Below, piece by piece: positions 1 to 8,532 of a DNA stretch of 64,000 nucleotides. Every line of letters starts with the position of its first letter. Position 1 is the stretch's first letter. Made by a program: the position numbers and the translations under genes. The notes under the pieces are model-generated. The model was given only the letters and a program-made list of their open reading frames with translations, did no database searches and was not told where the DNA came from. This DNA comes from Moesziomyces globuligerus (Eukaryota; Basidiomycota; Ustilaginomycetes; Ustilaginales; Ustilaginaceae): NCBI GenBank assembly GCA_030849465.1, contig JARVLF010000014.1:558001-622000 (forward strand), read 5' to 3'.

Positions 1-40
1 CACGATCAACCATCAAGATCATCACTGAACAATAGTCAAG

Positions 41-1371
41 ATGGCGGAATCCAGCAAGGCCATTAACCCCATGAAGGTTGGTATCACACACGCCGACATC
101 CGCGCACCTCATCATCATCGTCATGTTCGTCCACACCACCACCACTCGATCGGCCGTCAGCACATCGACAGCGACATCCTCCTCAGCCTATCGACCGACC
201 AGCGACTGCACGGTCGAAGACCTACCATCAGCCACGCAGCGACATGCCAGATCCGCGCTTCCCAGCATCTTCGCTTCTCGCGCCGCCCCCACTCTCTCGC
301 TCCCAACCCGTTCACACATAACGCATCAACCCAGCATCGATCCACCGTTCAGGCGGACCTCGACACAATGTGCAGACGTGTCCTCCTCATGTGCAGGCGA
401 ATCGGGTCAGGCAGAGACAGAATGTCGACACTGGAACATGGAGGAATCAGCGGAGCGGATGGCGGTAACCTTGTGGCGCAGGACGGCGACCGAAGCCTCC
501 AAGGGCGTGCGCTATGCTCTCCTGCTCCGAGCGCGCTGTCCCATCACCGTACCGCTATCTGTGATATGCTGGCACGCTGTAAAGTGTCGCGTCATTCGAC
601 TGCAAAAGCAGCGCGGTGTCTGTGCCAAGACGTTGGTCCAACCTCCGTACCCAGCATTCTCTCAGCACCCACCATTGCCACCGAGTAACAACGGCGCTGA
701 AGCTGGTGACTCGATTCAACACCTTTCGACACCTCAACTCGCCCTTACGCCGATCGATAGAGTGCTGTGGTATTGGACGGACAGACGAACATGACTGCGA
801 AGAACACGCTCATCGCTTCGATTTGCATATGCTGACCTTCTTCTCATCCCCCGCATTGCTTTCGGCTTGACCTCAACAGGAGCTCAAGGTTGACAAGCTC
901 GTTGTCAACATCTCCGTCGGTGAGTCTGGTGACAGGCTCACCCGTGCCACCAAGGTGCTCGAGCAGCTCACTGGTCAGACCCCCGTCACCAGCAAGGCCC
1001 GCTACACCCTCCGTGGCTTCGGTATCCGCCGTAACGAGAAGATCGCCTGCCACGTCACCATCCGCGGCCCCAAGGCCGAGGAGATCATCGAGCGTGGTCT
1101 CAAGGTCAAGGAGTACGAGCTCCGCCGCCGAAACTTCTCCGACACCGGCAACTTCGGCTTCGGTATCACCGAGCACATCGACCTCGGCATCAAGTACGAC
1201 CCCTCGATCGGCATTTTCGGCATGGACTTTTTCGTCTGCATGACCCGCTCCGGTGCCCGTGTCGCCCGCCGCAAGCAGCGTGTCGCCCGCGTCGGTGCTC
1301 CCCACCGTGTCAAGAAGGAGGAGACCGCCGCTTGGTTCAAGCAGCGCTTCGACGGCATCATCATGCGCTAA
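41..1371 (+). CDS. RPL11: 60S ribosomal protein L11 (uL5), two exons
   Basis: A structural protein of the large ribosomal subunit that sits near 5S rRNA in the central protuberance. Exon 1 (41-76) encodes only 12 residues, [12 protein letters not shown]. Exon 2 (880-1371) encodes the rest, starting [15 protein letters not shown]. The joined product is 175 aa, close to the 174 aa of yeast Rpl11. Family landmarks seen are [31 protein letters not shown], the block [19 protein letters not shown], and the C-terminus [12 protein letters not shown]. The intron (77-879, 803 nt) begins GTTGGT and ends CAACAG. It is far longer than the other introns in this window. With the intron retained, the frame stays open to 688. 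The ATG at 41 is the first in the window and gives the conserved uL5 N-terminus. Confidence 0.97.
77..879 (+). other. 803-nt intron of RPL11
   Basis: The donor follows codon 12 (AAG|GTTGGT) and the acceptor is CAACAG at 874-879. A plausible branch site CTGAC lies at 831-835, about 45 nt upstream of the acceptor. I searched it by eye for paired C (RTGATGA) and D (CTGA) boxes and for H/ACA features and saw no convincing snoRNA. The open frames inside it are unlike any recognisable protein. Confidence 0.85.
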
Positions 1372-2033
1372 ATCCCTCGGATCGTCCACGAGCGCATCAG
1401 CCCTTTGTCCGTCTTCGTTTCCCGTCTCGACCCTCCCCGCCACCTAGGCCGCATCGGAGCAGCTTCCGCCTTGCGAAGAGGTGGTCAAGACTCTCTGCGT
1501 ACGTTCCGGCTCAAGCTCAGAGTCAGCGGGCTTCTTGCATCATCCTCTTGTTGTACAAAACACAAAACTTTCACCCCCACCCAGCACATCCCCCCCCATG
1601 TTCTTCGTTCAGCGTCACGTCGAATAACATGAAAAATTGACGCTCACATCCCGAGCTCAGCATCTCGAAACTCAAAACAAGCCCTCGTACGATCGATGGC
1701 GGATATGCTCGCACTCGGCGCGCGGGACCAGGCGCCAAGATGGAGGGCCTGTGAGCGGATTCTCCTCAAGGCGGAGGCTGTGTTGACATGCTTTGAGAAT
1801 CAGGCGGGGTACGGCTTGTCTTGTGTGTGTGTGCTTTTCATGCGCATACTTGCACGAGAGATCACCGAATCTGGGGACAGGAGGGATGCATGTTGTCCAA
1901 ACCCTGTCGGCACGGACAGAGGTAAGTTACTGGTCACGTACTGTAACTGAGATTGGCTTGCACAGCACGAGAGGACACCAAGCAGGCGATCGTGGCTGGA
2001 TGGGTGGTGACTCTTGCTCGCAGCGTCGACGGC
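1372..2033. other. RPL11-GST intergenic region
   Basis: These 662 bases hold the RPL11 3' UTR and the 3' flank of the convergent GST gene. There is a pyrimidine/A-rich patch near 1555-1600. No coding or RNA feature was recognised. Confidence 0.5.
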
Positions 2034-2726
2034 TCAAGCATACTTGTAGGGGCCTCCCTTTTCAAGTCCGCGCTTGAAGGCCGGACGGGAATGCACCTTT
2101 TCGACGTAGGTCTTGATCGGAGCAGGCAAGTTTGAGATGCGGCCGGAGAGCGCTGCTTCGAGGGGGAAAGCCATCTGGAAGTCAGCCGCGGTAGGGTTGC
2201 CATCCTTATCGCCGCCTGCGAACCAGCCGTTTCCTCCATCGCACTTCTTGACCAGCTCGTCGGCGACAAAGTCGGACTTGCGCTTCAGATCCGGGTCGAG
2301 GAAGGCCGAGTTGACATTGCTGACGATCGCGTTGCCGATCGGACGCACAAAGAAGGGCATCTTGGGTGGGATCATGCTGAACACGAGCTTCATGACCATC
2401 GTCGGCATCAGAGATCCCTCGGCAAAGTGGTTGAAGAAGACATCGTCATCCACGCGCTCCGGATCCGCAGGCACGAAACGACCCTGACCATAGTGACGGA
2501 TGAGGTAGTCGACGATCGCACCGGATTCAGCAATCACCTTGTTCCTGCTGGTGTCCGTGATCAGAGGCGCCTTGCCCGTGGGATGCACCTCGAGCAGCTC
2601 CTTGGGCGCCGTGCCCTGCGCGGTTCGGGTGTACTGCTTGATCTCGTACTCGATTCCCATCTCCTCCAGCAGCCAGAGCACGCGCTGCGAGCGCGAATCG
2701 TTGAGGTGGTGAACAATGATCGTCAT
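2034..2726 (-). CDS. Glutathione S-transferase
   Basis: A single-exon gene of 230 aa, the usual size for a soluble GST. It would conjugate glutathione to electrophiles or reduce peroxides in the cytosol. The N-terminal thioredoxin-like domain (about residues 1-85) shows SQRVLWLLEEMGIEYEI, the cis-proline region HPTGKAPLI, and the glutathione-binding ESGAIVDYLI. The C-terminal helical domain continues to about residue 220 with DFQMAFPLEAAL. The order of motifs fits the fungal Gtt1-type class, but the subclass is inferred. The ATG is the first in frame and lies directly before the conserved TIIVHHLNDSRS. No signal peptide or organelle leader was seen. It is a separate transcription unit from the sugar transporter upstream. 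Confidence 0.9.
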   Translation of the reverse strand: MTIIVHHLNDSRSQRVLWLLEEMGIEYEIKQYTRTAQGTAPKELLEVHPTGKAPLITDTSRNKVIAESGAIVDYLIRHYGQGRFVPADPERVDDDVFFNHFAEGSLMPTMVMKLVFSMIPPKMPFFVRPIGNAIVSNVNSAFLDPDLKRKSDFVADELVKKCDGGNGWFAGGDKDGNPTAADFQMAFPLEAALSGRISNLPAPIKTYVEKVHSRPAFKRGLEKGGPYKYA

Positions 2727-3165
2727 GCTGTCACAGGGCGTTGGCCAAGCTCAAATCGATGCTAGAGTAGAGGGGAGGAGTTCGAAACGACTCGTGCGCG
2801 CGAGTGGGATGGTGGATGCTGAGTTGCGTGGGACCACATCGGCACCCGGCTGATTTCAGCTCCCGGGCCAACTCAAAGGGGAAGGTCGAGACCTCGTGGA
2901 GGTTAGGTCCAAAATATCAACTGTTAGGTTCTCGATTATCAGTCGAAAAAAAGGGCCAGCGCAATTGGACGTGCAGAGCGCACTCGAGCTCCATGTTCGA
3001 CAGGCGTTCAGAGTTCAGAGCAAGGCGATGCGGATATGAGCTGGATTCCTAAGGAGACCGTGCTGTAGCTCTAGCGGTCAAGTATACATGTGCACGTGAG
3101 AAAGGTAGAAGGTGGCCAGGCCGGCAAATGGAAGAGGGGCCAGGCAAGCCGAGGCGAGAAGTGGC
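2727..3165. other. GST promoter and transporter 3' flank
   Basis: These 439 bases lie between two minus-strand genes, so they contain the GST promoter and the 3' UTR of the sugar transporter. No further gene or clear TATA element was seen. Confidence 0.4.
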
Positions 3166-4981
3166 TCAGCGCTTCTTCTCGTCGTCCTCCTCCTCGATCG
3201 ACTTCTTCTGGCTGAGCTGGGCAGAGTAGGCGATCTCGGCGCCATCCTGCGACTCGTCCGCCTCTCCTCGCGCCGCGGACTCGCTCTTCCTGCCGGCAGG
3301 TCGGTTGGCGGTCCAGCCGATGCGGTACCAGGGCTTCTCGAAAAGGTTGTGGATGTCCTCGAGCTGCATGCCGGCGGTCTCGGGCATGAAGAAGAAGACA
3401 AAGAGGCAGCCGGTGAGGGCAATCATCGAGTAGAAGAGGAAGGTACCGAAGTTGCCCCACTCTCGAAGCATGGGGTTGAGCGAGCGGGTGGCTGCGTACT
3501 GCATGGCAAAGTGCACCAGCGAAACGATGGCCACACCGAGCGCACGCACGGTGATGTCAAACATCTCGGTCTGCGTCAGGTACTGCACCGAGTTGACACC
3601 GATGGCCCAAGCCAGACCCGAGAGGTAGAAGAAGAAGATGGCGCCCGTAGCAGCCGACTTGTCGGCGTGCGTCTCGTTGGCCTTGGTGACACCGGCGGTG
3701 AACTTGAGGAAGAGCGCCAGGTAGAGAGAGCACAAGCTTTGCAGCAAAAGACCCGTGGTGACAGCCGTCTTCCTTCCGAGCATGTCGACCAGGAAGAAGG
3801 CAGCGGCGAGCGAACTGAGCAGCTTCACGATACCGAAGATACCCGTCGTGAGCAGTTTGGTCCTCTGTCCACCGGGAACTCCAAGGAGACCGAAGATCTT
3901 GGGAGCGAATCTGATGAGGTGCGAAAAAAGTGGATTCAAAGTCGGTCAGCTTTTGTCCCATCATTCCGTCGTCCATAGTGTGTAGAGGAAAGACTTACAC
4001 TGTGTAGACACCGCCACCGCTCATCTGACCGAGGACCTGGATGCCGAGGCCGAGGAAGAGGATGTACTGGTTGTTCTTGTTGGTGACGAGCTTCTTCAGG
4101 ATCTGGAAGATGTTGAGACCCTCGAGTGCCTCCTTCTCGGCATGAATCTGCTGCTCCATGACCTCAACCTCGTTGGCAACGAAGGGGTGATCCTCATCGA
4201 GATTGCGCAGGTAGCTTAGCACCTTGCGTCCTTCCTCGTATCGTCCCTGCTTGATCAGCCATCGTGGGGATTCCTTGGCGAAAAGACAAGCAACAAAGGT
4301 GAGACCGGCGAAGATAAAGTTGATAGAAGCGGGGATGGTCCATTGTCTCGAGTCGTCGTAGTGAATGGAGGTACCAAGGTTGCTCCAGTAGCCAAGAAGA
4401 ATACCTAAAGCGCGAATCCATGTCCCGTTCAGTACATTGATCTTTTCTCCTTACGTCTTTCGTCGTTTTGACTTACCAATGTAAACACTGCCGGAGAAGA
4501 TGCAGACACAGAGACCACGAATCGCCTTGGGGGCGATCTCGGCAAGGTAGACGGGGGCGACGACAGGGGTGAATCCGACACCGAGGCCGGCAATGAAGCG
4601 GCCGGCAAGCAGCTGGTGATAGTTTCCGGGGAAGTGAGTGCCGCTAGCGCCAGCCGAGGTCATCCAAATGGCGGTACCAAAGATCCAGAGCAAGCAGGCG
4701 AGCATCGAAGTGCGCAGACGACCCAGACGGTCGCAGAGGAAGAAGGCGATGGCCGAACCAGCTACCGATCCGAGCTGGAGCTGGGACGCAATAGTGGCTT
4801 CCTGCGGCGAGTTGTCATCGAACCCGAAGGTCTTGATGAAGCTGTGCTGCTTGAGAACACCAGAGATGATGCCCTCATCGAGACCTCGCGAGATACCGAG
4901 GGCACCTACGGCCCAAGCGCTGAACCAGAGGCGCCAGCCTCGCGCTTCGCGAGGCGTGTCTCGCAGATGGGAAAGCAGCAT
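3166..4981 (-). CDS. MFS sugar transporter, three exons
   Basis: Exons are 4981-4477, 4404-3999 and 3910-3166. They give a 551-residue, 12-helix type plasma-membrane transporter. Introns (4476-4405, 4-nt-perfect GTAAGT donor; 3998-3911, GTAAGT donor) are 72 and 88 nt and splice to a continuous frame. Family motifs seen are DRLGRLR (84-90), the sugar-transporter signature around 128-156 (GRFIAGLGVGFTP, then VYLAEIAPKAIRG), DMLGRK (346-351), and PETAGMQ (480-486). The cytosolic tail is charged (SIEEEDDEKKR). Membership of the sugar/polyol porter family is clear. The substrate (hexose, disaccharide, quinate or polyol) cannot be read from the sequence. A TATATAT element lies about 120 bp upstream of the start. 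Confidence 0.93.
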
Positions 4982-5098
4982 TATTGCTCAATCAAGTGCC
5001 GTTGGAGCAGCGAGATGGAGAAGGGGAGTCGGTAGGGGGGGAATGCGGGGGCTTTGCTGTTGATGGAGCACTAGACAGTCCGGAAGTGACGACGAGGG

Positions 5099-5105
5099 TA
5101 TATAT
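5099..5105 (-). promoter_or_regulatory. TATA-like element upstream of sugar transporter
   Basis: The sequence TATATAT lies 118-124 bp upstream of the transporter ATG, in GC-rich surroundings. The position fits a core promoter if the 5' UTR is short. This is pattern-based only. Confidence 0.35.
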
Positions 5106-7698
5106 GGTTCTGGCAACTTGTGGGGAACCTTGTGGGGTCCAGCATGTGGCTAGGTGGAGCCCCGCGCCAATGAGCGTGCGAGGATTGGGTCTTTCCGTTC
5201 TAGGTAGAAGAGCCGAGCTGTTGCCCAACAGCTTGTGGCATGGTTGAAGACTGCAAAGTTTTAGACACTAGCGCAGGTTCCTGCATCTTGGAGGCACAGT
5301 CTCAGAGGCTTCCACCACGAGGTCGTCACTGGACGGGCACGAGGGGTGTCGCTGCAAAAGCGCGAGATCTCATTGGCACACCAAGGGCTTGCAAAACCGG
5401 GGATGAGGTGAGAGTCCATCTGGCTCTCTTCTGGCCCTGTCGAGGTGTGTCTGCGCCGCCAGGCGTTGGGCAAGATCGATCCTGGATCCAATAGGGTGAA
5501 CCTGTTTCCGAAGTGGGATCCGGAATGATCCGTTTGCATTGTTCAAGCCACCTTTTGTGGACCAAGCCCGCTGCCCGCGTAGCTAGAAGGGGATGCTACA
5601 GTAGACATGTAGCAAGCCCACCAGCACAGCGAGCGGCCATTTGAGCAGACCGGCGAGGGCGACGGGGACATTTTGCGATGCCCGTTCCAATGTCATGCAA
5701 GGCTCAGTCTTGGCACTTCTCACGAATGTTGCGGCTTCGGACTTATGCAAAGAGGCTAGAGCCCGTTCTGGAGTCTGGCTGGTCATCACCGCATCGGTGT
5801 AGCGACGGCGCAGCGTGAGTTGACCGGCGGAGACCGGTGGCGCGGAGTGGAGCGCGGTCTCGACGTGGGGTACCATACGATGCGAACCCTCACGCAGCCG
5901 CACGCGAGGTGCACAATTCGACAACATGCGCGGTTGCCTCGCAGAGTTTTGACGCTGCACGCATCATGTCGGATTCAGCCTCCGCATTTCTTGGCACCTC
6001 TCTTCTCCGCATCCACGCCGGGCAGAACCTCGGTAGGAATTCACCGCTGTCCACGGCCCTCGCTCGGCCGGCGTGCCCATTTCCAACGCCGCTCGCCGCG
6101 GTCCGCTCGCTTTACACCGACCACCGCCCCCAAAGCGCGCTCCCTCGACAGTCGAATCGCCTCGCTCGCATCGCCGACCGCCGTACCGCAGCTGTCAGAC
6201 CCTCAAAACCGCAGGCAAGAGGCGCCCGCCCCGCCCCCCCTCCCGCTCGCTGCCTATCCCCGCAGCCCGAGGCGAGGCGAGACTGTCCCGCTCGGCTTCA
6301 GACCCCTCCTTCCTCATTCTGGTGTGGGAGAAGCCTCACCGGTCCGCACCCGCCACCAACGACAATTAGTTACCGGACCGGTCTCTGCGAATTCGTTCAC
6401 GACGCACGCCTCGCTGCAGCTGTCTGGTTGGTCGGCTGTGACTTGTGAGCCCCTCCCTTGCGACCCCGGCTCTGCCTTTCTCTCCCGCCCCCACGCTAAA
6501 CCCGCGTGTCTCGTCCAACCCTGTTTTCCAGTACCTAGCATGTCTTTCCCCGCCTTCTCCCACATGCGTCGAAACCGAAACGCGCGCTCGCCACCCTCTC
6601 GACGTCTCAACACGTCGATCCCGAGGCGCACCTTGCCTCTCCTGGCTGCTGATTCACATCGGCCAGCCGTATCCGGAAAGATCCTTGCTCTCCTCCTGGC
6701 CCTTTTGCGCAATGTCAGGAGCGAGTGCACTTGATCCTTCCTGGTTGTGAGGCCACTGAAACCCTCCTCGTCTCTATCCAGATCCAAAGTAGAAGCCCCT
6801 TTGCCGCCTAAGCAGCAAGGCAGACAATGAGCGGATGTCTCCGTCTGAGATTCCGATCTGCTGGGCAATCGCCGGTGACAAGTCGCTCTGTGCTCGGTCA
6901 TCCCCGCATTTCGCATCGTAAGAGGCTGTAGCAGTCCTATTTGGCCCTCGTCACTGTACGTGGCTTCCTCTTCGATGTCAATACTGGCCCGCTTCCGAGC
7001 ATATGGCCGGACAACGCTCCGATCGATGTATCTCCGTTCCGTGAATGAGGCCTGTTCACGCTCCGATTAGTGCCGTTGAGGTACATCTGAGTGGCCAGAT
7101 CATGACCTCCGTTCGGGCCAGAAGGATTTCTGCGTTCCATCTCCCGACGATCCTTGCCGTGCGCTGTCCGTTTGTCACGATGCGAAGCCATTCTCACCTC
7201 AGCGTTTCGCCGCGTGCGAGTCAAGATCTTTTGCAGAAGGTATCATCAGTATGCAGTCTGCGGACCCTTGACATTCCCATTGCAATGTGAGGTGAGCTTC
7301 CCTCCTGAACCCTCGTTCTTCTTCATTCGGCCTCTCCTCGTTCGGATCGATGCTGCGTCTCCCGTGTCTTGGTCATGACATGCTGTGCGTGACTCTTCGT
7401 CTCGATGGGCGCAGGCGAATTTGGTGTTCAGCCTTGGAGTCCATCCTGCAATGCGAGGATTCGCTGCTTACATTGAATTTCTCGTCTTGAAAAACCAATC
7501 ACGTTGGAGATGGATTGGATCCGATGAGGAATTGGATGGAAGAAAAGGCGGGATAAAGCTCAAATGCATACATGTCGCTTCGACAAACTCGCAAGACTGA
7601 ATGTGTACGAGTCATCATCAGTGACGATATGGGCGTCCTCCGGCACTAACAGGCCCCCTCAGCCGCCACCAGTAGAGATGGTGTGAGTTGCTTGGCTT

Positions 7699-7815
7699 GG
7701 TGGAGGGCACCAGCGAAGGAGCGCCCAAGCGAACGACTGTTTGCGCTGGGTGGAGGGGCAAACGGGCGAACGCCCGCCGTCCTTGGCGGAGGGGAAAACA
7801 GTCGAACGGCTGTCT
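7699..7815. repeat. Three degenerate tandem units with hairpins
   Basis: Units begin with GGTGGAGGG at 7699, GGTGGAGGGG at 7749 and GGCGGAGGGG at 7785. The second contains a perfect palindrome CGGGCGAACGCCCG (7763-7776). The third contains ACAGTCGAACGGCTGT (7798-7813), a 7-bp stem with one G-T pair around the same AA loop. The loop flanks CGAACG are conserved while the outer stem bases change on both sides. The first unit has a less regular AGCGAAC...GCGCT stem. On the minus strand the segment would encode proline-rich repeats (LFSPPP, PFAPPP). Confidence 0.6.
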
Positions 7816-8061
7816 TAGAAATCACCCTGATTTTCTTGTCTTTTTCGGATTTGAAAAATCTGGCCATAAAATGGGGATCTTTTATCAAAGACAGAATCTC
7901 GACACGGGAAACCGGATCAATCTTCGGAGAGCAGTGTAGTGAACCACGATCTCAAAGTAGCAAGATCTACTGGTCCATCAGGCCTTGGATATGATCGCGC
8001 TGCACGAAAAATGTTCCCCACCCAGATTCGCAAGGCTTGTAGCCCAAAAGAAAAATTTTCT

Positions 8062-8176
8062 CGATGTGTGCAGGATTCGAACCTGCGATCACAGAGTGAA
8101 TTAGTTAACGGTGCACGAGACACCATTGAACATCGTAAATTCAAGACTAACCCCTTAACCACTCGGGCAACACACC
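8062..8176 (-). tRNA. tRNA-Ser(UGA) with 33-nt intron
   Basis: Read from 8176 downwards. The acceptor GGTGTGT pairs with ACACATC with one G-T pair, and the discriminator is G73, typical of serine tRNAs. The D arm is CCC-GAGTGGTTAA-GGG. The anticodon stem TTAGT/ACTAA is perfect. The loop carries TGA at positions 34-36. The intron (8139-8107) follows A37, the standard site. The variable arm is long (TCAC/GTGA stem), which makes it class II. The T arm is GCAGG-TTCGAAT-CCTGC. A T-run just downstream on the minus strand fits a Pol III terminator. Confidence 0.93.
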
Positions 8177-8532
8177 CACAAATTACCGAGGGGTCCAAGT
8201 TATGCGTACTGATAGGCTCGTGGTTTTCCGATATTTTCTCCGTCCGAAGTTTGTTCTCCCCTCGACATGAGCCCTGCGCTTCTCCAACCATGGCCCAGAC
8301 AGGGAGGCGAGAACGACGTAACGAGTTTTCGACAGGGATACCGACGTGGTGTCATGCTGCGCTGGGCCAAGCTAAGTCGTCATCGCAGCCGTAGCGGCCA
8401 CAAGTGTGCCCGGACTCTCGGTCCGAGGAGGGGAGGCGGAACTTCACAATGAGTACTTCCGATGCGTAGTTATGACTTTGCCATTCTTTGCGTCGAGCGA
8501 TTCAGCTTACATGGATACACAAAGTGGTACAA
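8177..8532. other. tRNA-Ser to GATA gene spacer
   Basis: These 356 bases contain the upstream flank of tRNA-Ser and the 3' flank of the GATA gene. Nothing else was recognised. Confidence 0.4.

Larger units (their letters stand above)
4982..8061. other. 3-kb gene-poor region
   Basis: Open frames exist on both strands (longest 5820-6734 plus and 6314-6916 minus). Their translations are Arg/Ser/Pro/His-rich without domains, and frames on opposite strands are equally open, as expected from GC-rich non-coding DNA. The left end is the promoter of the sugar transporter. The right end (7690-7960) holds degenerate tandem hairpins followed by a more AT-rich stretch next to tRNA-Ser. No gene is supported. 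Confidence 0.5.

Noticed and set aside
41..688. 215-codon frame with His-rich segment
   Set aside because: This is the RPL11 first exon reading into its intron, not a separate protein; the conserved L11 sequence resumes only after the splice acceptor at 879.
5820..6734. 304-codon plus-strand open frame in the 5-8 kb region
   Set aside because: Biased Ser/Pro/Arg composition, a comparably long frame on the opposite strand, no domain, and no clear intron or promoter context.
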